A model generated the notes under the pieces. It made no database searches, was not told the origin of the DNA, and saw nothing but the letters and a program-made list of their open reading frames with translations. 64,000 nt of DNA from NCBI GenBank assembly GCA_028023455.1, contig JAQFVV010006551.1, positions 291,001 to 355,000 on the forward strand. Reading direction: 5' to 3'. This DNA is from Epiperipatus broadwayi. Its lineage: Eukaryota; Onychophora; Udeonychophora; Euonychophora; Peripatidae. Position numbers and translations under genes: made by a program. This document shows positions 23,550 to 33,477 of the stretch, in pieces. Numbering within the stretch: position 1 is the first letter of the stretch; each line of letters opens with the position of its first letter.

Positions 23550-23839
23550 TTGGGAGGGGGTCCTGACAGAGATATTTTAAATGCTTTCTCTGGCTAAGCA
23601 TTTATCACAAAGCTTGTTGAGCAATTGGAAAAGCTCGTTGTTTAAATCAAGTGTTTCTTTTATTATATTTTCTTACTTTTTTTAACAAGTCGTTTATGTG
23701 TTCTTATCATTTTGTCATTGGATAAAATGGATCGTTTTTCTAAATTTATTAAATGTTATTATTTAAATAGTTAATTCATAAATATGGAAGAATAGAATTT
23801 TAATTCTCTTTCCATTCAATGGAAGCAGCTTTCTGATGA

Positions 23840-25435
23840 AATTCCGGAGGAAATGACAAAAATATGAAAGAAGGTAAATCCCATCAACAAGTTCTCATTG
23901 TGTTGAAGAAGTAGATGATTTTTATGTGGATGTAAAAAATCTTTTGATCAGACTAAACAACATTTTAATATTGTCATGGGAGACTTTAGTGCTAGAATTA
24001 GTCAACAATTGAAAGATCAAAGTGCTGCATATAAATTTGGTTGTGGTGATAGAAATGAGAAAGGATATAGGCTTGTGGGGATGTGGAGATTGTAAAAAAA
24101 AAGAAAACCTTTGTATTATAAATTATTTTTTTGAAAAAAAAATGTTAAGTGCAAATGAACATGGAAACATCCAAATGAGGGTACAGCAGAATTTGATTAT
24201 ATTTTGACTAACAGATATGCATTTCAAGAATGTATTGCTCTTAATAAATTCAATGCAGAAAGTGATCAATGATTAGTAAGATGTAAGATACATGGTAATA
24301 TAAAAACTAGAGGACAAAAATTGTTAAGAAAAGCAATATTCACAGTTGATGTTCATAATATTCAGAAACATTCAAATGATTTTAATTAGAACTTGCAAAT
24401 CATTTTCATTTATTACCTAATTTTGAACACGAAACATATTTGAATGAAATTAGTAGTAAAAGTGATACCTTTAAAAATTGTGACAAAGATAGCTGGTAGA
24501 AAAAATCAAAAATTGACTAATAAAATATCTACTGGACTAAATACTTTATGAAAAAAAAGAAAGAATATAAAAATATATAAAAATCATGCATCAAGAAAGA
24601 CTGAATATCAGAAATTTTTTTAAATGGTGCAAAAAGAATTGATAATGATATAAGAAAGTATAAATGTGAACTAGCAAAGAAAGCATAATTGTGAACTAGC
24701 AAAGAAAGCTATAGAAGAGAATAAAAATGTCAAGAGTGTAAACAACATTTTGGTATTGGTAGGAAACTTAAATCTACAATAATAAAAAAAGATAGAAGTA
24801 TTACTAAAAAGAGAACTGTCATAATAAAATGGATATAAGTATCAAGAATTATATAGTTATAAAGAATGAGTACCTTCTTCACATATAATATCTTCAGAAT
24901 TACCCAGAATTTTATATGAAGTGAGACGTGCAATTAAATTTATGAAGAGGGGAAAAGCTTCAGATAATGATGGAATAATAACCAATATCTTAAAGGAAGT
25001 AGGTGAAGAAATGGAAAAAGTAGGCAATGTTATAGACCAAACGTCTAAATGATAAAGATGTACCAGATGATTAAAAAATGCATTATGAATATTAATATTT
25101 TAAAAAGAGATAAAGAATATATTAGAAATGACAGAACTACCAGTCTTTTATCAACTATAAATATATTAAATAACCTCAACACTACCACATATTTATTTAA
25201 ATTTATATAAATAAAATTACAACAAAAAATGTAAGTCATTTATCAGTTCTATACAAAATGTTTAACAAAATAATTACCCACTCTTTGGATTTTAACCTTC
25301 CAAAAAAAGGCTAGATTAAATATAGTTTTAGTACAGTAGATCACATCCAGGTGTTAAGAGAATTTATAAAAAGGCCCAATGAATATGAGTTGTCACTAAG
25401 TAACTTGTTAAAACATTATAACTACTATATAGTAG
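23840..25435 (+). pseudogene. RTE-type LINE, endonuclease plus RT fragments
   Basis: Non-LTR retrotransposon relic. At about 23905-24050 the apurinic endonuclease-like domain is readable across frames: VDDFYVDVKN, NIVMGDFSARI (catalytic MGDFN box with N to S), KFGCGDRNEKGYRLV. At about 24940-25030 MKRGKASDNDGI and ILKEVGEEMEKV match the RT N-terminal 'GKA.G.DGI..E.LK' segment. At about 25230-25400 VLYKMFNKIITHSLDFNLP and FSTVDHIQVLREFIKRPNEY match the finger/palm part. Many stops. It is cut off abruptly near 25435 by the second PLE. Confidence 0.8.
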
Positions 25436-25440
25436 TTATA

Positions 25441-25870
25441 ATGTTTCAAGCAGTACATTTTTTTAAGATTAAAAAGATTAAGAAGACCATAAATAATAAA
25501 TATAAGGGAGAAAGTAGATTAGTTCTTAAACCTGTATATAAAAAGAAATTTCATTTAGGGAATTTAATTAATAAAACAGAATATCAAGAAATAGAAAAAA
25601 AAATGAATGGAATTTATATTATAGAATGTTTGAATTGTGAGAAGGAGGCAAATATATATATATTGCTACAAAAGAAATAGATTAAAAACTGATTTAAACA
25701 ACATTTAAATAATAGAAATTCTAATGTATATATACATTATAAAGAATCTGGACATAAAAATTTTAATATTAGCATGTTGGAAAAGGTTGAAAGCTATAGG
25801 GAAAGGATGGTAAAAGAATATTTTTACATAAAAATATATAAATCTGTTTTAAATAGGATTAATGGTGTTA
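25441..25870 (+). pseudogene. Second-type Penelope-like element, GIY-YIG endonuclease fragment
   Basis: The open frame to 25680 ends in a PLE-like domain: NGIYIIECLNCEKEANIY carries GIY and a C-x2-C pair just before the expected YIG. After frameshifts the continuation to about 25860 reads HKNFNISMLEKVESYRERM and SVLNRINGV, as expected for the second half of the endonuclease (E in 'LEKV', R in 'RERM'). It differs clearly from the 27-29 kb PLE, which has IIYKW and no GIY glycine. Only the C-terminus survives and the YIG region is broken. Confidence 0.65.
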
Positions 25871-26375
25871 GATAGGAATATAAAATGTAATTAATATGGA
25901 ATGTTTAAATAGTATTTAAGCAAATTGTTAAAGAATAGAAAAATAATTTACATTAGTTTTTTAATAGATTTAAAATATAGATAGGAATTGTAGATAATTG
26001 ATGTGGAAGTTAGATAAAATAGTTAAAGGAGGAATACATTTATAATTGGGGGTGAGTTAAATGGATTTAAATAGTATTATGTTTATTGGTGTTTTAGATG
26101 GTTTTTAATATATATATATATTTTGAAAATTTATACTTAATATGTAAAAAGAAAGTTTTATAATAAAGAGAGAAGAGGGAAGAAGATGTAAGTAAAATAT
26201 AATAATATATAGTTAATGTTTTATTACTGTGAATTTGATGTGTTAATGTTTAATATATGAAAGAGATTTGTATTTAGAGTATTATGTAGAGATATGGATT
26301 TTTTTTTTGTTATAAGTCCTTGAAAATGACTGTAATGGGGAAAAAACAGTTGAAATATTAGAAATATATAATATG
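25871..26375 (+). other. 3' region of the second PLE with hammerhead-like hairpin
   Basis: AT-rich sequence. At 26319-26357 it reads 'cttgaaaatgactg', a short loop, 'cagttgaaat': a hairpin ACTG/CAGT between TGAAAATG and GAAAT. This resembles a decayed hammerhead core in the 3' region where PLEs usually carry one. I see no stem I. Confidence 0.4.
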
Positions 26376-27625
26376 TGATTATATATATATATAATATTAC
26401 AAATCGATGTCTGTATTTCTTCAAAATAATATACGTAACTCTATAAATAAATATTTGAAAATACAGTAATTAAAAGTCAATAAAAATTATATGTATAACT
26501 ATAACTTAGAAGCGCTTTCACTACGTTGTAGCTTTGTCAACTATCACATTTAAAATGTCAACTTTCCCATAATTCAATGTCAACTTTCCCATAATTCTGT
26601 TATCTTAACGTTTGCTGCTTGCCGATTAATTAAATTTTGCTTGTATTTATATATTAACATCGCCTCTTTAATTTTTCTTTTATTGTTATTTCTTTCAGTT
26701 TCCAATATTTTTACATTGTTATAATCAAAATCAAAACCATATATACATGATTTATTATGGTCATAAAAAACAGAAGCTGATAAATTCTCACTATTTTTAA
26801 AATTTTGTTTCGTATTTTGAACCCTTTTAAACAATAATATGTGCTCTTTTGTTCTTTTTTCCAATGTGCACCTCGATTCACCTATATATTCACTACCACA
26901 CCTACATGTCCATTTGTAAATGATACAATTTTTATTTGTCAATAAAGTTTTATCTTTTGAATTGTTTATTAATTTATTTAATGTAGGTGGTGCATAAAAT
27001 GCTATATCGCATATTCCTTTATAAATTTTCTTAATGAAACTTGCCTGTTGATTCGATATATATGGTATTGATATCCACAACTTTTTATCAGAAAAATTAA
27101 CATTATTATTAATATTTTTATATTTAGAAGTAAAATTTTTAACAGTATAATATACACAATCATAATTGTATCCAACGTTTAACAACTCATTACAATAAAC
27201 TTCAATATTTTTAGTTTTATCTGATGCATATTTACAAAGGTTATCATTTCTAAATAAAAAGGACTTCAAACCTGCCATTTTATGTGACATTGGTACTTTT
27301 GATTCATATGGAATATATCCTCTTTTTGCTATTGGTTTAAGAGTCATATAGTAATCCAGTTTATCCTTATTTCTAGTAATTTTGAGATCCAAAAATTGAA
27401 CACTCATTGAATTTTCTTCTGTTTTAATCCACTTTAAACCCTTTATATTATTTAATTCATTAAACAAATCATTAATAGCATTTGGCTTTCCACAAACAAA
27501 AACATCATCTACATATCGACTGTATAAAATAATATCTTTCTGATAATGATCCTTTTTAAAAATATTTTCTTCATATGTAGATATAACAAAATTACATATT
27601 TGGGCAACTGTAGGAAGACCCATCA
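26376..27625 (-). mobile_element. Penelope-like element, left (minus) copy of an inverted pair
   Basis: Inverted, nearly identical to 27957-29205. It starts in the RT at the MGLPT block and runs to the 3' end at a TA tract near 26376. The 331 bases between the copies (27626-27956) belong to the plus copy. A candidate target duplication is atatgtgat, near 26366 on the left and near 29210 on the right, with three less exact bases before it. Confidence 0.85.
26505..26541 (-). ncRNA. Degenerate hammerhead motif in the PLE minus copy
   Basis: The minus strand has TAG, TTGACAA, hairpin GCTAC/GTAGT, GAAA, palindrome AGCGCT, T, CTA. Same position and form as at 12916 and 29039. Confidence 0.45.
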
Positions 27626-27644
27626 GCATTTTATTATGAAACAT
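26580..27644 (-). CDS. Penelope-like reverse transcriptase / GIY-YIG endonuclease, 5'-truncated copy
   Basis: Uninterrupted 354-codon frame, but only the C-terminal half of a PLE protein. It begins inside RT motif B (MGLPTVAQICNF), after about ten codons that are junction sequence. It then carries motif C YVDD (about residue 47), FLDLKI, a linker, and the GIY-YIG endonuclease with CIIYKWTCRCGSEYIGESR (about 240-258), R and KEH, and ETER near 317. Family role: target-primed reverse transcription; the endonuclease nicks DNA. It differs from the plus copy at three sites I noticed (IFKK/ILKK, TEEN/TDEN, GSE/GSG), so duplication or insertion was recent. Missing motif A makes it inactive alone. The 5' start codon is probably fortuitous. 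Confidence 0.85.
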   Translation of the reverse strand: MFHNKMLMGLPTVAQICNFVISTYEENIFKKDHYQKDIILYSRYVDDVFVCGKPNAINDLFNELNNIKGLKWIKTEENSMSVQFLDLKITRNKDKLDYYMTLKPIAKRGYIPYESKVPMSHKMAGLKSFLFRNDNLCKYASDKTKNIEVYCNELLNVGYNYDCVYYTVKNFTSKYKNINNNVNFSDKKLWISIPYISNQQASFIKKIYKGICDIAFYAPPTLNKLINNSKDKTLLTNKNCIIYKWTCRCGSEYIGESRCTLEKRTKEHILLFKRVQNTKQNFKNSENLSASVFYDHNKSCIYGFDFDYNNVKILETERNNNKRKIKEAMLIYKYKQNLINRQAANVKITELWES

Positions 27645-27661
27645 GTAAATTAATTAAGAAA

Positions 27662-29002
27662 ATGTTACAGGAAATTCTTGGTTTTGGTTTGTTTACAATA
27701 CGTTCATCATTTGATTTTGTTAGTAAAATTAATAATGTTGTTATTAATAATTATGATGTAATTTGTACCTTTGATGTAAGTGAAATGTATGGATCAATTG
27801 ACAGAATGACTTCTATTGAATTAATTAATAATACATTAAAGTTAAAAAATGTTAACGTTAAAATAATAAAATTTATTGTTGAAACATTAAGCTTTATTGA
27901 TAGAAACATTTATGCAATTTTTAAGCACGAATTTTATAAAATGAATAATGGGTGGCCGATGGGTCTTCCTACAGTTGCCCAAATATGTAATTTTGTTATA
28001 TCTACATATGAAGAAAATATTTTAAAAAAGGATCATTATCAGAAAGATATTATTTTATACAGTCGATATGTAGATGATGTTTTTGTTTGTGGAAAGCCAA
28101 ATGCTATTAATGATTTGTTTAATGAATTAAATAATATAAAGGGTTTAAAGTGGATTAAAACAGATGAAAATTCAATGAGTGTTCAATTTTTGGATCTCAA
28201 GATTACTAGAAATAAGGATAAACTGGATTACTATATGACTCTTAAACCAATAGCAAAAAGAGGATATATTCCATATGAATCAAAAGTACCAATGTCACAT
28301 AAAATGGCAGGTTTGAAGTCCTTTTTATTTAGAAATGATAACCTTTGTAAATATGCATCAGATAAAACTAAAAATATTGAAGTTTATTGTAATGAGTTGT
28401 TAAACGTTGGATACAATTATGATTGTGTATATTATACTGTTAAAAATTTTACTTCTAAATATAAAAATATTAATAATAATGTTAATTTTTCTGATAAAAA
28501 GTTGTGGATATCAATACCATATATATCGAATCAACAGGCAAGTTTCATTAAGAAAATTTATAAAGGAATATGCGATATAGCATTTTATGCACCACCTACA
28601 TTAAATAAATTAATAAACAATTCAAAAGATAAAACTTTATTGACAAATAAAAATTGTATCATTTACAAATGGACATGTAGGTGTGGTAGTGGATATATAG
28701 GTGAATCGAGGTGCACATTGGAAAAAAGAACAAAAGAGCACATATTATTGTTTAAAAGGGTTCAAAATACGAAACAAAATTTTAAAAATAGTGAGAATTT
28801 ATCAGCTTCTGTTTTTTATGACCATAATAAATCATGTATATATGGTTTTGATTTTGATTATAACAATGTAAAAATATTGGAAACTGAAAGAAATAACAAT
28901 AAAAGAAAAATTAAAGAGGCGATGTTAATATATAAATACAAGCAAAATTTAATTAATCGGCAAGCAGCAAACGTTAAGATAACAGAATTATGGGAAAGTT
29001 GA
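27662..29002 (+). CDS. Penelope-like reverse transcriptase / GIY-YIG endonuclease
   Basis: Uninterrupted 446-codon frame and the best-preserved protein of the window. Domains in order: RT motif A FDVSEMYGSID (about 37-47); motif B GWPMGLPTVAQ (97-107); motif C YVDD (136-139); FLDLKI (176-181); linker with CVYYTVKN (255-262); GIY-YIG-type endonuclease with IIYKWTCRCGSGYIGESR (333-350), in which GIY is IIY and YIG is intact; R and KEH (356-360); catalytic-type E in ETER (407-410). PLE proteins are usually several hundred residues longer at the N-terminus, so this copy is 5'-truncated; the frame stays open upstream of the ATG into the junction. PLEs reverse-transcribe at a nicked target. It may be inactive without its N-terminus. 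It is a plausible relative of the machinery moving families B-E. Confidence 0.9.
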   Translation: MLQEILGFGLFTIRSSFDFVSKINNVVINNYDVICTFDVSEMYGSIDRMTSIELINNTLKLKNVNVKIIKFIVETLSFIDRNIYAIFKHEFYKMNNGWPMGLPTVAQICNFVISTYEENILKKDHYQKDIILYSRYVDDVFVCGKPNAINDLFNELNNIKGLKWIKTDENSMSVQFLDLKITRNKDKLDYYMTLKPIAKRGYIPYESKVPMSHKMAGLKSFLFRNDNLCKYASDKTKNIEVYCNELLNVGYNYDCVYYTVKNFTSKYKNINNNVNFSDKKLWISIPYISNQQASFIKKIYKGICDIAFYAPPTLNKLINNSKDKTLLTNKNCIIYKWTCRCGSGYIGESRCTLEKRTKEHILLFKRVQNTKQNFKNSENLSASVFYDHNKSCIYGFDFDYNNVKILETERNNNKRKIKEAMLIYKYKQNLINRQAANVKITELWES

Positions 29003-29038
29003 CATTGAATTATGGGAAAGTTGACATTTTAAATGTGA

Positions 29039-29075
29039 TAGTTGACAAAGCTACAATGTAGTGAAAGCGCTTCTA
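29039..29075 (+). ncRNA. Degenerate hammerhead motif in the PLE plus copy
   Basis: TAG, TTGACAA, GCTAC/GTAGT hairpin, GAAA, then the six-base palindrome AGCGCT, T, CTA. It lies about 40 bases after the stop codon. The core deviates from CUGANGA at two sites. Confidence 0.5.
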
Positions 29076-29229
29076 AGTTATAGTTATACATATAATTTTT
29101 ATTGACTTTTAATTACTGTATTTTCAAATATTTATTTATAGAGTTACATATATATATATATATATATTTATTTATAGAGTTACATATATATATATATATA
29201 AACCATTATATGTGATATGATGTACTGTA

Positions 29230-30600
29230 GCTTCTTTTTAAACGAAGTCAAGAATCTCTCAGCTATTCAATAATATGCTAGACTTGTTTAAAATTAAGTT
29301 CAATGCCACAAATATGAGATGTGAAGAATTCAAATACAATTTGGATGTTAAATTAAGAGAATCTGGTGAAAAATGTGAGAGCAGATTTAATGAATTGAGA
29401 GACCAGTTGGATAAATCACTAGAGACTAGAATATAGATTTCAAATTTAAGTAGTGAAATTGAAACATGTAAAGTTGAGTATAAATTAATAGTTGGATAAA
29501 AAGTATATGAAAATTGAAAGCTTACAAAAATGACCAGGAGGCATCAAAATTAGAAATAAAATTGAAAGATATACAAGATTGCATAAAATTAGAGTACAAA
29601 GTGATATGTACAAAACATAATAAGGCTGATAATGAAATAAAGATGTTGCAAAAATTTTGCAAGGAAACACAGGGTAATTTAAAAAATATGCCAGGAGAAT
29701 TAAACAATGGTGAGTAAAATGATAGGAGGAGATTTACATGATTTAAGAGACATGTTAGATAATTATCAATTGTTTTTACAGGAATTAGAAAGGTGTAACT
29801 AAAAGCAGATTGAAATTTGCAGAAAGATGGAAGACAATAATAAATTTTTAGAACAACAGACACATAAACATTTTGTGGAGCTAGAGATACATATGAATAA
29901 TAAGATTTCTACAATGTCAGATTAAGACATTAGAGATAAAGAGTACTATTGTCAAAAATACTGTTGATCATATAGATAAGGCATTTAATGTGCACGTTCA
30001 GAGGATAAGCCCCTAAATAAAGTTGATTATGATATATCATTGTTGTAAGATGAGGCGAATAGTAAATATTATGTATAATTCAGAGACAATAAAAGATGAA
30101 TGGATAGATGACAATATAGCTTGATTTATACAGTTTAAAGTATTTAAGGAAAGTATGATGAGAACCCTGTATAATATTTAACTGCCTTATAAGAGCTGTT
30201 CTCATTGAGTCATTTAAATGAGATTTAGAAACTATCTATCCAACAAACATTACTGATTGTTGCTGTATAGTAAACCAGAAACATATGGGTAATTTACGTA
30301 TATCCTTTTGAATCGTTTTTTGGTGGGAAGGCAATCAATACAACATGAAGTATTAGATTATTCAGGACAAGTATAGTCCTCACACAGGTAAATAATTCTT
30401 CTGAATACAGATGACTAAATTGAAAATGCTGACCACATTTTCATTATCAGAAAAACAAATAATTAGGATAATCAGAAAAATCTTGCTGAGGAACATTGAA
30501 CAAACTCTGACTTCTACTGATATACTGTCAAATAAGTGCCCAAAATATTTGGATTGCTTGAGGCAAATGAGATACTGTAGAAAATATATAATAAGAATAA
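29230..30600 (+). pseudogene. Decayed gag-like region of the Ty3/gypsy element
   Basis: The plus strand reads a charged, heptad-like coiled-coil protein from about 29280 (EEFKYNLDVKLRESGEKCES, RFNELRDQLDKSLE). It continues through 29514-29717 (KLEIKLKDIQDCIKLEYKV). At about 30090-30360 a globular part across frames reads FIQFKVFKESMMRTLYNI and FLVGRQSIQHEVLDYSGQV, in the style of retrotransposon Gag. The 77-codon frame 30411-30644 (KMLTTFSLSEKQIIRIIRKI) may be the capsid end. Stops and frameshifts throughout. Assignment to gag rests mainly on its position before the protease and RT; no LTR was found. Confidence 0.45.
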
Positions 30601-30751
30601 CTAAACCACATAGGCTTATTATATACCTGTGTCTATATATATAATATATATAGGGTATATGAGCACAGACTTTCACACCACCCACCACTCTCCACACTAT
30701 CTCATAACACTGATACACTTGAACACATATATGTTGAAAAGATAAATAATC

Positions 30752-30795
30752 ACCAATATACGTATTTCATGTTAAACCAGCAATCATCAATTGGT
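30752..30795 (-). ncRNA. Hammerhead motif, family C (C5)
   Basis: ACCAA, TTGATGA (first core base changed), TGCT-GGTTT-AACA, GAAA, palindrome ATACGTAT, TTGGT, all on the minus strand. Stem II has one mismatch. Confidence 0.55.
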
Positions 30796-31225
30796 CCAGA
30801 TTATCATCTCCACACGTATATACTATAAGTGCTCAGATATATATTAAGATAGACAATCTTCATACTTTAATGGACAGGCTTCAATCTACTCCACACTCCA
30901 ACTCTTCAACCGTCCATCCAATTGAAAATCTGATGATGGAATGCTCAAAGGCCACTCTGAGGCTGAGATTCTTGTCACACCCATTTTGACCTAAGGTCAA
31001 TCTGACCCCTTATGTACAGGACATAATCCATTTAATACATATACAAGGGATGGGCATACATTTCTATTATGTAATAACTGAAATACACAGGCTTATGATA
31101 TACCTGTGTCTATATATGTAATATATAGGGTATATGAGCACAGACTTTCACACCACCCACCACTCTCCACCTATCTCATAACACTGATACACTTGAACAC
31201 ATATACGTTGAAAAGATAAATAATC

Positions 31226-31269
31226 ACCAATATATGTATTTCATGCTAAACCAGCAATCATCAGTTGGT
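31226..31269 (-). ncRNA. Hammerhead motif, family C (C6)
   Basis: ACCAA, CTGATGA, stem II TGCT-GGTTT-AGCA (perfect), GAAA, ATACATAT in place of the palindrome ATACGTAT, TTGGT. The core is intact on the minus strand. Confidence 0.62.
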
Positions 31270-31345
31270 CCAGATTACTATCTTCACACATATATGCTAT
31301 AAGTGCTCAGGTATATATTAAGATAGCAAATCATGTATATAATGT

Positions 31346-32520
31346 TTCCCCCTATTAAATTTGGTAGGAGTAAAAGAAATAGAGACAATGGAACAAATAG
31401 ATTTTATATGAATAACAATAATCATAAGATTCTTTCAAATGTAAATGGCCATACAAGTACACCTGGGTCTCATTTTAGGCGATAGATAGGTTCCTCAGAA
31501 AACATGCGCAAAAGAAATAGCACAAAAATAGACGTAACTTACCTTGAAAAAGAGGGGATACAGACTGTGATTTTTCAAAAATCGCATAAAAGCAAAGCAC
31601 CAACATAAAATTACTTTAAAATTCGCCCCCCAAAAAATAAGGAAATGAAATACGACTAATAAAAAATTTCAAATTTGAAAAAAATTGATACAAGACAAAC
31701 TTTATTTAACTATAATATTTAATTTTATTCAAAACAATATATTTTTATGCATAATTTACAGTCATTTACATTTTTTTATACGTTTTAATTATTATCGCTA
31801 TTTGCCGATAAACAGGTTCATTTGCAAACTGGTAAAAAATCAGATTCTTCACAAGAGGAAATACAACTAGCGTCAACTTCACTCTCATGTTGTGTTAATG
31901 GTTTTCTGGTGACAATGTAATTAGTAATTAATCTAACAACTAAAAATTAAATTCTTATTTTCGTCTTTAATTTTTTAATTTTCAATTCCGTTTAATCAAA
32001 TTTCGTTTCACATCACATTAATTTCAGGTCGCCTTAAGTAATTTTTAAATTGTTAATTACAATTAAAAATCAGATTTTAATTTTTAATTGTCAAATTTAA
32101 TTGTGCCCACTGCTATTACTCACCTTTTAAAAATAAACTTGCGGACACTAAATGATTAATAATTGATTACGTTCTTTTTTAAAAAGCAAAAACAGAACAT
32201 GATTTAAAATGCAAAATTAACACGCACAATGTTTGAACAAATTTACATTATAATCTTGTAAAATTTAATGTGGGTATATATAAAATGTGGAAATCATGGT
32301 TTTAATTTCATTATTGCATAAAATCTTACTATTATAAAGCACTGAAAATATTGAAATTACTAAGATGAAAGTCGAATTCCAATAATGTGCTATTACTTTC
32401 AATATGATGTAGGTGCATGAAATTTATTATTTAAAGTAATAGCACATTATTGGAGTTCGATTTCCGAAGAAACATGATTCGCGTAACTTCAAAATCGTGT
32501 TAAATAAATCCACGTAAAAC
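31346..32520 (+). other. Gag remnant then an unassigned stretch with a hairpin
   Basis: 31346-31470 continues a coding-like trace (FGRSKRNRDNGTNRFYMN) that would be the Gag C-terminus. 31470-32520 is not recognised. It contains a hairpin with 29-base arms at 32371-32399 and 32433-32461 (two mismatches, 33-base loop). It may be an insertion inside the gypsy element; I found no target repeat. Confidence 0.35.
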
Positions 32521-33105
32521 AAGACCCAGGGGTAATCATAAAGTTATGATAAAATAGAAAAGGGTGCATTTGCATCTTAAATTATTCTGTTGGCATATTA
32601 TAGAAAACACCTGGAAAAATGCCTAGGGATAGACCTAAAATAAGTCCTTTAAATTAAAATGGGTCTCATTAGAACATTTTTTTACTGTAGGAGCCTAGAA
32701 GCATCATAAATTCGGGGAGCAACAATGTTATTAATTATTTAACCTCATTGAATTTTGAATTGGAAGATGATGATTTTGCTAGGGCAATAGAAGCCTATGT
32801 AGCTAACATTTGTCTGGAAATTAATATCATCATTCAGGCTATGTTAGTGAAGGCTCTACTGAGTTCAGGAAGCCAAATTTCGATTATAGTGAAACATTTG
32901 TATATTAAATTTACTGAAGCAGTCTTTGAAATCCCTGTGTTATCATTGAGGCAAACACAAGTTACTATAGCCAATTTTTATATTGGACTATTTCCATCAT
33001 CTAATATGTGTGTTGAATGTTTTTAGAAAAGTTTAATTTTATTTAAATATTCCAAATGCATTCAACTGTTAGTAATACCACAGCAAATAGGTTAGTATAT
33101 GCACA

Positions 33106-33142
33106 ATGTTTCAAGAGGTATTTTTCTCCATTCTTTTTCAGG
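33106..33142 (-). ncRNA. Hammerhead-like hairpin, family E left arm
   Basis: The minus strand reads CTGAAAA, an imperfect stem ending CCTCT, then GAAAC. The right-arm counterpart is 33445-33477. Confidence 0.4.
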
Positions 33143-33444
33143 TGTTGCTAGGCTGACCAGTGACAGTACTAGCATGGGATTCAAACCTGGATCCTTAGAT
33201 TCTTGATTATTGAATTTTAAGATAATGCTCCAACCAACTGAGCCATCCTGCCAAAGGCAACAGTATGTAATAATTTCATATACTTATCTACGAGGTTCCT
33301 CTTAATTTCTCCACTTTTTTCTCAGAGCAAAGTTTATTAGTGGCTCAGTTGGCTAGGGCGTTACCCTAAAATTCAATAATCAAGAATCTAAGAACTCAGG
33401 TTCAAATCCTATGCTAGTACTGTCACTGGTCAGGCCAGCAACAC

Positions 33445-33477
33445 CTGAAGAAGAGGGAGAAAATACCTCTCAAAATG
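33445..33477 (+). ncRNA. Hammerhead-like hairpin, family E right arm
   Basis: CTGAAGA, stem AGAGG/CCTCT (five pairs), then CAAAA in place of CGAAA. Flanks GCAAC (33436) and GTTG (33477) could form stem I. I see no clear cleavage triplet, so this may be a decayed or different hammerhead. Confidence 0.42.

Larger units (their letters stand above)
22408..23656. mobile_element. Three-unit family D retrozyme-like cluster with 13-bp TSD (D1)
   Basis: Element 22421-23643 lies between direct repeats aaatcaagtgttt at 22408-22420 and 23644-23656. It holds two direct units (about 22421-22835 and 22836-23250) and one inverted unit (about 23250-23643). It is therefore tandem plus head-to-head within one insertion. 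Each unit has a hammerhead. Unit ends carry 'agatcacatgac', matching the family B terminal 'catcacatgacc'. No real coding capacity; the 67-codon frame at 22991-23194 is chance. Confidence 0.85.
27626..29205 (+). mobile_element. Penelope-like element, right (plus) copy of the inverted pair
   Basis: Longer member of the head-to-head pair. The 3' region has a doubled 'gaattatgggaaagttgaca' near 28986-29025, the hammerhead-like motif at 29039-29075, and two direct copies of an 'atttatttatagagttacat' plus TA tract at 29130-29200. It ends 'aaacc'. Confidence 0.85.
30600..31345. mobile_element. Two tandem family C elements inserted in the gypsy gag (C5, C6)
   Basis: Unit C5 starts near 30612, C6 near 31085. 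Both begin 'aggctt.t.atatacctgtg' followed by a TA-rich tract and 'agcacagactttcac', so the pair is head-to-tail. C6 is truncated after 'aagatagcaaatc' at about 31335. 'tatataat' occurs on both flanks (near 30584 and 31355) as a possible short target repeat. Confidence 0.75.

Noticed and set aside
29485-29863. 61- and 113-codon minus-strand frames
   Set aside because: Opposite strand of the gag-like coiled-coil region; composition is that of a shadow frame.
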